DNA of 64,000 nt from Bostrychus sinensis. Lineage: Eukaryota; Chordata; Actinopteri; Gobiiformes; Eleotridae. Positions 47,167 through 56,900 of this stretch are shown here, piece by piece (the stretch's first letter is position 1; each line of letters starts with the position of its first letter). Under the pieces are notes generated by a model, which was given only the letters and a program-made list of their open reading frames with translations, searched no databases and was not told the DNA's origin. Location of the stretch: positions 9,435,624 through 9,499,623 of the forward strand of contig CM036242.1 in the NCBI GenBank assembly GCA_020698575.1. Reading direction: 5' to 3'. A program made the position numbers and the translations under genes.

Positions 47167-47729
47167 CACAATGCAAGCTACATGTTTAATCTGCCCTTAA
47201 AAGCAGAACTCAGAAACTTTTCTCATTTCTTTGCTGTTTTTGCCTCATTTTCCTCTAAAAAGCCCACCTACATTTCAGAGTAAAGCACTATTGTAAATAC
47301 TCACACGTCCAGTTGACCCTCGCTTAGCTTTACTTTCGTTCTCCCCTCTGCGTAGTCATACAAAGTTTTTTCTGCCATTTGGTTGCTCTACCATGACAAA
47401 AATTGTGAAATAAAGCCGTTGCTAGCTTGTAGCTTGGCTACCAATGTGCCGCTTTCTTGCAAGACTTGAGACTTCCGTGATACTAGGTCAGTGCCTCTCA
47501 TATTTGCAAGTGTTGTTTTCAGTGAGTGCGTCAGTCAGCTATGAGAATGAACAGAGATACAGTGAGCGGCGCCTAGAAGAAGTGAGTTTAAATATCATGA
47601 AGTGAAAGAAAAGGAGTGAAGACGTGTGCTGGATGTGTGCGGGGCGGGCCGGCCTCGGAGGAAACCGGATGTCTAGGCCTGGTGCCAGAAACTATGGGTC
47701 ACTGAGAAAAGTTCTGAATTGCCATAGAC
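47167..47729. other. Unassigned stretch
   Basis: Nothing recognised. It probably belongs to an old element ending at 47.82 kb. Confidence 0.3.
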
Positions 47730-47820
47730 AAGTGTAATTAAATGCGTTCATTTTTTTAACATGTACATTTTTCCATAATTTATTAATCGTAATTAATGTG
47801 TTAAAGTCCCAGCCCTAATT
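47730..47820 (-). mobile_element. hAT-type terminus, single end
   Basis: On the minus strand the end reads TTAGGGCTGGGACTTTAACA, then CATTAATTACGATTAATAAA, a familiar fish hAT terminus. The partner end was not found, so the element is truncated or rearranged. Confidence 0.6.
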
Positions 47821-48548
47821 TAGGGTAAAAAAAAAAAAAAAGGTTACTGAGTTCTGTTTGATGACCTTTTTGATGGTAAAGCTATATGCAAAGTAATCTT
47901 TGGCTAACGCTAATAGAAGTACCACTATGGCTGTCACTCCTCATTCCCCCTCCTGAAAGTGTGTGTAGCTGATGTACTGTTATTCTGCTACCTGTTCAAG
48001 CCAAATTCAATTAGTCCCTCCAGGATTTCGTGGGCAATTTTTGTGATTGATGCTAAAATATCTGACTTTGCAGGGATTTTTCTCAAAAGTTGCATTTTTT
48101 TGTCTATAATTCACTCAATTCAAAAAGTAAATCTTCTCTTATGATTCTTGTGTTGTGTGCTGTAGCCTACGTCCAGTCATTAAAAAACAGAAGTAGGCTA
48201 CGTGGTGCTAGGCTATAGGTTTTCAGGAGGGCTATTAGCCTTTTCTTGATTTTGTGTTAATAGCTGATATCGCAACTTCGAAAAATCCTGGAGGGACTGT
48301 TCAAATAATGAAAATGCTTGATAAATTAAGGGGGATGCCACCAGACCTTTCAACAATCACACAAGAAGATGAATGATTCTTTGGCTCAAAAAGGTAACCA
48401 CAAAAGCAGTGCCAACCCAATCCCATACCGCACCACTCCATTTGAAACGTGGCTTAGGAAATAGAATTTGACTTATCCATCTGATGGTGGACAAGCTTGG
48501 AAAGTGTCATGCCTAAAAATAGCTTGATACTTAATCAATTGCACTCAC
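47821..48548. other. Unassigned stretch
   Basis: CCTCCAGGATTT at 48018 and AAATCCTGGAGG at 48284 are inverted copies about 260 bp apart, and AGTCCCTCCAGGATTTC resembles a transposon terminus (see findings). No gene is supported. Confidence 0.35.
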
Positions 48549-48626
48549 CTGCTGTTTGCTTCCTTCAGCAGGAGGCAGAGCAGCAGCAGATGATATTGAT
48601 TTGTTCAGAGGCGGAGGCTGATGGAG
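48549..48626 (-). other. Candidate 78-nt internal exon, minus strand
   Basis: The minus strand ends CAAACAGCAG/GTGAGT, a near-perfect donor. Upstream, ACCTCCTCTGAG and, 9 bp later, CTCCATCAG are possible acceptors. The only open frame runs 26 codons and includes QPPPLNKSISSAAALPP, a proline/serine-rich stretch. It starts and ends in phase 0. It overlaps a plus-strand candidate at 48569-48636, so at most one is likely to be real. Not recognised. Confidence 0.25.
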
Positions 48627-48636
48627 CTCAGAGGAG
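48569..48636 (+). other. Candidate 68-nt internal exon, plus strand
   Basis: CTGCTGTTTGCTTCCTTCAG precedes it (with a second AG three bases later, a NAGNAG acceptor) and GAGGAG/GTACAG follows it. One frame is open (QEAEQQQMILICSEAEADGA...), and the other two hit stops. It is phase-compatible with 46047-46151 upstream. It competes with the minus-strand candidate over the same bases. Confidence 0.22.
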
Positions 48637-48949
48637 GTACAGATAATGGTGAAAATGTCCAAGGTGGCCTCATGCTTTTACAGGCAGCAGTAATAATGTT
48701 GACATGAGCCGCGTGAATAATAGTTCTTGTCAATGTGGAGTAACCTTGACAAGACACTAAAAAAAGGCTGGAAGCAAGGACTCGTGTGATTATTTTTTAC
48801 TTCACTCTGCTAATGGACTGTACTGTTGTTGTATGCAATTAGCAGTACTGACAGGTATGTGCACTCTACCTTTTTTAGTATGCTGCAACTGAAATATCTG
48901 ATTGCTTGCGCCAAAAGTAATTTCCACACAACAAAAGGTCATACAGCAT

Positions 48950-49030
48950 TAAGTTAGCTTAATCTGACCTTATCTCCAAAACATCTAACAAGAGCTGTCC
49001 TTCAGATGTCCTCCTTCCTAAACCTATGCT
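48950..49030 (-). repeat. LINE reverse-transcriptase ORF fragment, antisense
   Basis: On the minus strand GGACAGCTCTTGTTAGATG and TTTTGGAGATAAGGTCAGA correspond to the C-terminal ORF2 region of RTE-like fish LINEs (a GTAHV.CFGDKVR-like stretch). The last 44 bp on the plus strand (48987-49030) are repeated at 52527-52570 with five differences. Confidence 0.6.
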
Positions 49031-49068
49031 ACTTAAGGCTGGGAAACACTAACCCAGCCCTGGACCTC

Positions 49069-50347
49069 CTAGTCTGGTGAGCCAGACTCGCCTGGACAGT
49101 TTCGTTCCCGTCTCAGAGTGAAGCATTTCTCTGGTTCGATTTGGAACTGGCCTATCACAGCCATTTATCTGCAGCGTGCCTTACGAATGCAGAAGAGCGA
49201 ACCAAGGTAGCACTAGCTATAAGCTAATTTAATAACTTCTCTGACCTGATTAACGTTGTTGTGCTTTCCTTCCTCACCTGTTGTTTCTGCTGAAGTCCAC
49301 GTTATTGCCATTTTAACAACAGTTAAAGGCCTAGATACACCAAGGCGACTCCCAGACTGCCACCGATAAGACGGAGCGACAGCTCGTCTCTTCTCGTCTC
49401 TTCTCGTCTCCTCTCGTTCCCTCCCGTTTCCTCACGTCGCATGACCTTTTTCCCTCTTCATACACCGAAGCAACAACCGTCCTAAAGACTGTGTAATTAC
49501 CCCCCCAAAGCGGCAGATGGCGCTAGCCAGTGAACAAAGATCAACGGAAGAGACACAATGTTTGCGGAAGACATATGCATGTAGTGCGCCTTGGTCTGCC
49601 ACTGTTCTCAGCTTGTTTGAACATTTGAGAAGCGTGATAATGGCCGGTTTGGACATTGTTTTGTGTGGATTAGGTGCCGCTGCTCTGTTACTTGAAGAAG
49701 ATAACTTTCCGCACAGAATTGCGAAGAATGCAAAAATGGTGACGGTACGCTGCCACAGCGTTTGTCGCCTCTCGTCACTCTGTCACTTCCACTAAAATTC
49801 CCGTGAGCTGATTGGCGCAGCAGCTGTAGTGCTAGGCCTATCAGAGCGCTTCGTGCCAAAGACCAAAGACGCCGATTCAACAAGGCTAATCGGCAGGAAA
49901 CTAGTCAGACGGCCTCCGTCCTGGAGCGATGGGGGGCGACGGCGCATACATATCAAAAGGACGGAAATGAGCGATGTGGAAGAACCGTTAAGACGGCTTC
50001 AGACGGGCGATCGTCACCTTGGTGTATACCCCCCTTAAGTCCAGTTGACATCAGATGTAACAAACATATTTTGTTTTTTTCCACAAGTCTTTGTTCAACT
50101 GGCTTCTGCTGCTGTCCCCGTTCAGAAATAACTACAGAGCTGCTTATAATACACCATATTCTAGTGTTTTATGAAAAACCGGGAAGAATCCTTGTTTGTT
50201 TGGGTCAGCGGTGCGCTGTGTCTCGCCCTTCATTTCGTTTCCGCCTGTCATTGTTCCGCCTCAAAAACAAAATGTTATCAAAGGGGTACCAGACTAACAT
50301 CTTTGTACAGAATAAGAGAAGAGTTTGTCTGGAAGGCCAGGCTATGG
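49069..50347. repeat. Dispersed repeat R, copy 2, interrupted by a PIF/Harbinger MITE
   Basis: The left part (49069-49325) contains TAGTCTGGTGAGCCAGAC, TTATCTGCAGCG and GCCATTTTAACAACAG. The right part (50039-50347) contains TTCAACTGGC, CTGTCCCCGTTCAGAAATAA and GGGTACCAGAC, and ends AAGGCCAGGCTATGG. The order matches 30495-31158. A 143-codon frame (50071-50502) crosses the right part without domain resemblance. Confidence 0.62.
49326..50034. mobile_element. PIF/Harbinger-type MITE with transposase 5' coding relic
   Basis: The left end AAGGCCTAGATACACCAAGG and right end CCTTGGTGTATACCCCCCT are inverted repeats, flanked by TTA/TTAA on both sides (49323-49326 and 50035-50038). Inside, a frame from ATG 49640 begins MAGLDIVLCGLGAAALLLEE, resembling the N-terminus of fish Harbinger transposases. 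It then diverges and ends, so the element is a deletion derivative. The left subterminal region has a TCGTCTCTTC tandem repeat (49383-49418). TTAA target sites leave a small doubt about superfamily. Confidence 0.82.
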
Positions 50348-52034
50348 ACCTCAGTCAGAAGAGACCGGACGACTGCTCTGTCACCTCACATCTTCCCTTG
50401 TTGCTCCAAAAATTGGCTACAGACACACTGAAGCGACCTAGATCAATGACAGAGCAGCTTGTAGGTTTTGCACCCTCAGTAAGACGTAGAAAGTGTTCAT
50501 AAATCAGGAGGCAGTAGTGGCTAAACTCTGCTAATAATGGGCTCCTGTAAACAAACCCTGCAGCACTGAAGTGTTTATCAATGTATAATACTCACACATG
50601 CTATAGTAAATGCATCCATCTTGATTTTTGGTCAGGCACATGTGCGAGCGACCATGTCAGTAAAGGACCCCAACTGCGCAGCCACATTCATGCACAGCCC
50701 CTGCAGCTGTGAGCTTTAGCAGTGGAACAGCGATGCAGAGAGAGTGAAAGAGGGCTAACTCACAGAAGGCTCCAGTTTTAAAGCACTTGGATTATTTCTT
50801 TCAAAGGCTGCACATGTAAGTCTGTGGTTTAACTTTTAAATGTCTCTTTGGGAGGAAATATAAATACACGTATAGGCTGTTTTCAAATGCTTTGGCCTGC
50901 AGCATCAGCTCAAGCTTGTAGCATTAGCTTCAATCCACAAGAAAGAAGGTGCTGTTCCATAACTTCTGATCCAATGACTGTGGTAAAATGTTGTTTTCTA
51001 GAGCCCTATAGTAAACGAGGATGAAGCTGAGACTTCAGAATCATTACTACAGACATTATTTTCCTTATTATACTGACGCGGAGCTGTGCTCTGTGGCAGT
51101 GGTAAAAAGACGTGAATGCACACTGTAAATAGGATGTTATTTGGAGGAATAGTCTTGTAGCATATGATTTGAGTAGAAATTAAATTATTACTTAGTTAAA
51201 TTTACGTAGTAAAGGTGTTAGACATATCCTGCCACAGTGTCGGACATTAATCTGCGCATTTCTGTGTAGTGTTGAGTGCTTTTGTTTTCACATCAGTTTG
51301 TTTATCTACTGCATGTAGCCCCGTTTTACTGCAGTACATGGCTCTATAAGACAACATTTAACCACAATCAGTGCAACTGAAGTTACACTACATACATCTT
51401 TGTACTTGTGGACTGAATCTATGTAAAAGCGTTTAAACTCAATCAGAAATATCTGTTTATTTGTATTTCCTCCCAGAGGGACATTTTATGTTAAACAACA
51501 GCATTACATCCACAGCCTTTGAAAGCAAAAATTCAAGCCTTACCTTTATTTCAAGTCAGTAACAATAAAAATGATCTCATTGCCCCTAAAGCAGCCTTTG
51601 ACAGCAGTTTTAAAAAGAATACTGTTCTCGATGTGCAATTCATTAGAGGCCCCTGTAGCAGCCCTGAAAAAAATCTGTGAAATTTGGTCCTAAGATGCTT
51701 TGGGACGTCCCGAGAAGCAGCTCAGAGCGTCCACAACCATCTTTTACCAGTGTGGACATCTTACACTGCAGTTCATAGGAAACATCCAAAATCTCTTTAT
51801 CTTGGTCTGAAAAACTCAAAATGGCAATAAAAAAATTTGCTAGTAGAACAAAAAATCCAAAAGCCTTTTGTAGCTCTCTCCAAGCTCTATCTCCACAAAG
51901 TGTGTGAGTGAGATGGACTTAATCGGTTTTCTCAAAAAACTCTTAACTGTTCTCACCTGTCACTATAAGCATTACTAAAACAAATGGCTATATTATATTA
52001 ATTTCTATCATAAAGTTAAGAAAATCATCCCTAC
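50348..52034. other. Unassigned stretch
   Basis: No gene or named element recognised over about 1.7 kb. Confidence 0.3.
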
Positions 52035-52145
52035 ATATCCGTTATAAAAACTCTGCAGTATTTATCGGCCATTGGCTGCTCCGAATTTTTAAAAATCGGT
52101 ATCGGTATTGGCCATAGAAAAACCCATACCAGTCAACCTCTAATC
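52035..52145 (-). mobile_element. hAT-like terminus, single end (TAGAGGTTGACTGGTATGG)
   Basis: On the minus strand the sequence starts TAGAGGTTGACTGGTATGG, then GGCCAATACCGATACCGATT, the layout of an abundant fish hAT MITE whose ends contain CCGATA repeats. The opposite end is not seen. Confidence 0.55.
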
Positions 52146-52374
52146 TTATCACATTAATGAATAAAACAGACTGGATTATTGCAGCTGTTTGCCTTTGAGG
52201 GAGGCTGTTATATTTTCATCTGCACAAGGCTACAGGCCAAGGAAAGCTAACTGCAGCACATTAGTGTCACAGATGTGAAAAACATAATGAATAGTTGTGA
52301 ACAAATGTGACACATTATGAAGCAGCCAATCAGAGCACTCCTTCAATGCTGACACCTGACGCCTATTCGACATG

Positions 52375-52526
52375 TTAAATCGGCCAAAACTAGGTCCAAC
52401 TGTCTCCTACTATTTCCTACTATGTCCGATGGTGCAGAACACACCAAACAGACTCACGCTGCCGACTGTGTCAAACTGTCCGACCATGCCAGACAGCTGA
52501 TTATCGGCCCGGTGTGTTCCAGCCTT
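52375..52526. mobile_element. DNA transposon right end (GGTGTGTTCCAGCCTTAA)
   Basis: The segment ends CGGTGTGTTCCAGCCTTAA. Its inverse, TTAAGGCTGGAACACACCG, resembles TTAAGGCTGGGAAACAC at 49033. If the two are partners they bound a 3.5-kb block. Repeated CCTACTAT and GTCCGA-like motifs occur just inside the end. The superfamily is uncertain (Harbinger-like). Confidence 0.45.
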
Positions 52527-52800
52527 AACAAGAGCTGTCCCTCAAATTTCCTCCTTCATAAACCTATCCTCGTCACACCTAAAGAAAACCTCTTCATCTT
52601 AATATCTGCTACCTTCTGACTACTGTCTTTTGTTCGGTGTCACTGTCTCAACATTGCTTGTGTCACCCCTGTCTAGTACACATTTCCATTCATTCTTGCT
52701 GAAAGTTTTTTTAATCACACAACACTTTTCTCCATCCGTTCTAACCTGCTCACACACGCCTCTTTTGTTCTTTTCTACACTGTCCAGACTAAAGGGTGTC
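52527..52800 (-). repeat. LINE reverse-transcriptase ORF fragment, antisense
   Basis: On the minus strand a degenerate frame contains GTACTAGACAGGGGTGACAC, then GAGACAGTGACACCGAACAA and AGCAGATATTAAGATGAAG, and GTGTGACGAGGAT. These match the fish RTE-like LINE region that encodes a YKTGVTPAMLYGSET...GVTR-like C-terminal block. Frameshifts and stops are evident. Its first 44 plus-strand bases duplicate 48987-49030. Confidence 0.62.
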
Positions 52801-53959
52801 TGGAAAGTACTAAAAACCCTGCTTCACCTCGGTTTACAATACTTTGAAAAGTGTTATATTTCAGTATGAAATTAGACATCCTTGGACATAATGAATAAAG
52901 CCATTTTCTATATACATTATGTAAATTATTGTTAATTGTCAACATGACATAGTGAGCAATCAGGCTTAGCAATTCTCACCAATCAAAGTCCATGCAAATA
53001 ATGAGAATATGACCATGCTCACACTGTGTTGCACTTGTTCATGTTCCCTGTATACAGTTCATTGTTGGTAATGTTGTGGCTGTGGAGTATTTTCTGTCAA
53101 ATGTCAAAGCAGCAGTCTGTTTAGTTGAGTGAAATTCTTCTTAGAAATATAGCAAGGGAAATGGAAACCACATGAAGCACTGTGTTGGTGCCTGTGGTTC
53201 ACAATCCTTTTCTAACCACGTTTTTTTCTTCAAGTACACTGTGTCTCACTACACTGAATAGACTGTTCCACAAGCACCATCAAATAGTCCCAACAAGCAA
53301 CAAATGCAGTCGTGTTTCAAAGCCTTTAAAAAGAGTGGACCTGGTAAAAACACAAAATGTGTATAAAAGGTGTGTCAAAACAGAAAGGTTTCAAAAAAGT
53401 CCATAAAGTTTATATTCTATTGGCGGACTTCAGTTCTACTTACGATGATTGCTGTGTTTATGCTGTTACCTTGAGGTTGTACGTGTGTTACATCATCTAA
53501 AATGCATTTTTCCTTTAGCAAAGAATATGCTAATCTCTGCTATTATTTGACATTCTGTGGCGCAACACTGAGCATCCAGTAACAACAGCAAAAGGTAGAG
53601 ACCATAAATAAAAGGAAACATGCCATTTTAATCAAATAAAAACAAAACTTGTTCTTGTGATAAACAGTCGTATTCCAAGAGTGGAGGTGAAAATGTTGTA
53701 AAAAAAAAAAAAAAAGTAAAAAAAAAAAAAAAAAGTAAAAATGTGTAAAATTGTGCCGGCTTTTTGAAAAAACAAAACTAACGTGTTAACAACAGTGGTT
53801 TCCGGTTTAGCATAGTATGGCTTTTGCTTTGTAAATCATCATCAGCATCACAATCAACATTGCATTTATATTTTATATTGGATTAAACATGAGTTCAACT
53901 CATATCATTATATGGTCAGTTGTTAAAATGTCTTAAAGTTGAGCAGAGAAGTGAATTTA
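52801..53959. other. Unassigned stretch with poly-A tracts
   Basis: Two runs of about 15 A separated by AGTA or GTA lie at about 53699-53736. Otherwise nothing is recognised. Confidence 0.3.
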
Positions 53960-54740
53960 ATGCACAGAAAACTGGTCTTAAACCTGAAGTAGTCTCCCAT
54001 TTACTGAAGCTAATACAGCTTTAGCTACAGCCTCACACCAACACACACCAGGATTTACTCCCCTCTTTTTATTAAATATTGGCACCACCTTTATGTTGCT
54101 AAAGACACGTTTTATATCTAATTTATTAACACGATGTTTGTAGCTCTTGTGTGGTGTGTGTTTACATAACAGACGCTGGTGTCCTGGACTCAGAGTACTG
54201 GAAACACAAGCCTGTTTTGGAGCTACATGTACCAAACTAGGGCTACACAATATATCGCAAAATTATCGTTAGTGCAATATCAGCAAACGCAATATCCGTA
54301 TCGCAATAATATAAATATATCACAATAACGCTATGGTCTTCCATCTGACAGAGATTTACACTGAAGAATCATTTTCCACCAGAGCCTTAAAAGAACAACG
54401 ATGATGTGTTGTGACTAAATAAAAATGTTTAAAAAGTCCAGTTTTAGTGGTTATTTAATTAATTTAGTCACAGCTTAGTCTTGTTTTATTTCTGGTTTAG
54501 TCTGTGTTAAGTTTTGATTTTGTCGCTGTTTTGACTTGTAAATACAGGAACATACATTTTTGTGAAATGTAGTGAATTTAACTTACTATGTTCAAAAAGT
54601 AAGCTCTAATTTCAAATATCGCAATAATATCGTTATCGCAATTTTCAACATAGTTATCGAATATTGCATGTTTCCTCCATATTGTGCAGACTTATACCAA
54701 ACCATACCGTCCAGTGGCAAGGTGTCTTAAGTGTGTCCTA
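53960..54740 (+). repeat. Dispersed repeat S, copy 2, interrupted by a hAT MITE
   Basis: The left part (53960-54237) has TTTACTGAAGCTAATACAGC, CCTCACACCAACACACACC, ACGTTTTATATCTAATTT and GGAAACACAAGCCTGTTTTG. The right part resumes at 54695 with TACCAAACCATACCGTCC. The copy at 10860-11135 (minus) is continuous across the junction. Confidence 0.72.
54238..54694. mobile_element. hAT-type MITE, TAGGGCTACACAATAT family
   Basis: The 457-bp element has left end TAGGGCTACACAATATATCG and right end CCATATTGTGCAGACTTA, which are imperfect inverted repeats. The octamer TACCAAAC is exact on both sides (54230-54237, 54695-54702). TATCGCAATAT-type repeats lie just inside each end. Non-coding. An unoccupied paralogous site exists at 10887-10894. 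Confidence 0.95.
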
Positions 54741-56225
54741 CTGGTTATACAGTATGTCTGTTCAATTGCATTCGTAGGTAGTTTAATCCAGGTCTAATGG
54801 TTTCGCCTCATGAAAAGGGAACTTGACTTGGAATGAACCCAGACTAATTCTTTGTATAGAATAGAAAATCTGATCTGGCCAGACTAGAAGTTTGCCTGCT
54901 AGTTTGCGTGCTTGCTCATTTTGGAGGATACAAAATGCTATAAGGCTAGGGGCACTGACAGTTAAAAACAACAGCACATTTTAATAGGCCTAATTAATGC
55001 AGTCATTAACATAAAAAAAAGACAGTAAGGGCTTTGAAATTAGTGCCAATATCAGAGTTGCTATCTTGGCCGGTCTGTTGTAAAAAGTAAATGTTAATTG
55101 CCTGTGTCATGTTGCTATTGATTTACTATTCTCACACACTGCCTTTCATAGTTGGGTTTTGGAAGGTTAATTATGACACAGAGAGTATATTCCCCTCGGT
55201 AGCTAGTGTTTATGAAGCGTAGCATACAGTAAGGATACGCAGTGTAGTAAACAGTATGGCGGGATTAGAGAGTGGGCTGTTTTCTGCATGGCTGTCTCGC
55301 TGCTGCCTGTGGTGCTGCTCATATCCTCAGACCGTGGTTCAGTGGAGGCAGAGAGAGCGAGAGAGAGAGAGCGAGGAGCCGGGAGCAGCCTTTCAAGCTC
55401 CCACATCTGCATGTAAAGTGGGTCAACAGTATACTCCTGAAGAGCTTAACAAGCTGCTGGAGGAACACGGCTGCAGCACACTGGGTAATTAGCAGGCATG
55501 TACAGCAGGAGGGAGGTAGGGAAGGAAGGAGAGAGTAGTGAGCAGAGAGTGTGTGGGCGTTAAAGCTAGACTAGCACCATCCAACAACAAGTCTCCTACA
55601 TACAGCCCGGCCTCTGTGATACGGCTCCCAGCTGGGCTAATTGTTGTTTCTTGGCATTTTCACACAAGACTGTCCGTACTACCTCCACCACTCCCCGCGC
55701 ACTGGATCTTTATGTTCCTGGATACTGCTGTAATAGCTCTCCATAGGAAACAGTGGAATTCTGTGGTTGTGTGTAACAGTGTGCTATTTAGTTCAAGATT
55801 CTGTTTCAGTGCCTGCACAATGTAAAATGGAACAAGTACCGCTGTGCTGTGGGTTCTTTTTCTAAGGCACAAGACATTTGCACTTTGCCAGTAAATCCTG
55901 CCAGTTGGAACCAAAAGCCAAGGGGTTGCCAAAATTGTACTATATTTTTATTTGCCTTGCTTTGTACCAGTGGCAGGTGAAGGTAATATTAGGTAGGTGG
56001 ACAAAAAATGCATTTAAATGGACCAATAGTTCACATTAGGATTACATTTACCTAACCATGAATATATATGTAAGTGCTCAACATAACCCATTCAAACAAA
56101 TACAATCTTAGAAATTATTATAGTACAGGAGAATAACTATAATTCTTTCTGATGCTAAAGCGTTAAGCATTAGTTATGGCTAATGCTAGTTGCACTATGG
56201 CAGTCGCTTCTCACTCCCTCCACTT
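54741..56225. other. Unassigned stretch containing one candidate first exon
   Basis: Apart from 55256-55484 nothing is firmly recognised. 55820-55985 shares short phrases (GACATTTGCACTTTGC) with 56940-56956, suggesting an unnamed dispersed repeat. Confidence 0.3.
55256..55484 (+). other. Candidate first coding exon, plus strand
   Basis: ATG at 55256 has a favourable context (A at -3, G at +4). The frame stays open through a purine repeat that encodes RQRERERESEEPG and continues KVGQQYTPEELNKLLEEHGC. A TGG/GTAATT donor-like site follows at 55485, seven bases before the in-frame stop. The region is less AT-rich than its flanks. The peptide has a credible acidic helix (EELNKLLEEHG) but is not assigned to any family. 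Confidence 0.25.
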
Positions 56226-56900
56226 ATATTGGTACCCTTGGCAAATAAGAACAAAGAAGACTGTCAAAAATGGTCCTTATTGTTTTAAGAGTTTGATCTT
56301 TTACTCAAAATATTAACATAAAACTCTGTCATAAAAAAAAAAGAAAATGACACACACAATTCTAAAATATCAAAAAATTATTTGTGCCAGAGTTATTGGC
56401 ATCATATTAATTCACATGAGCAAAATATTTTGAAGTATATTCCAAGTGATTTCTTTTGTTTTTCTCCAGTAAACCTGGGTGACAAGGAACAGGGAATATT
56501 CCAACCGTGACTTTTCAACATCAGGGCAATAATTAATGAATTTTAAGTGAACTGAATGTGATGTGAATCAGACTGAAAAAAGATGTGTGTCTTTCCTGTC
56601 CCAGTGGTCAGGAAGATGGTTAGAGCGGCCCAAAATTCTCCATGAATCACTGCTGGAGTCAGTTGGGTCTTGGGTTCAGACAGTTTCCAAAAGTATAACA
56701 CAAAATTACCTACACCACAAAGTAGGTGTGCCAATATTAGTGGAGGAGGGCACTGTCTTAAACTGTTACATGTTCCAACCAAATTGAAGCCTTTGAGCTA
56801 AATGAAAATGTTGCCCAAATGCACGGTAAATCAGACACCTTTCAATCATCAGATCAGAATATTACCATAAAAAGCCACCTCCTATGGCCTAGGATAAATA
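56226..56900 (+). pseudogene. Tc1-like transposon remnant with transposase fragment
   Basis: The left terminus TATATTGGTACCCTTGGCAA and AAATGGTCCTTATTG match a fish Tc1-like family that I recognise. After a deletion, 56560-56900 carries transposase-derived sequence: AAAATTCTCCATGAATCACT, GGGTCTTGGGTTCAGACAGT and TACACCACAAAGTAGGTG correspond to the central Tc1 transposase region. Stops and shifts interrupt it. No right inverted repeat was found and the end coordinate is approximate. Confidence 0.7.

Noticed and set aside
50071..50502. 143-codon plus-strand open frame, among the longest in the window
   Set aside because: Most of it lies in dispersed repeat R, whose other copy at 30.8-31.2 kb does not keep the frame open.
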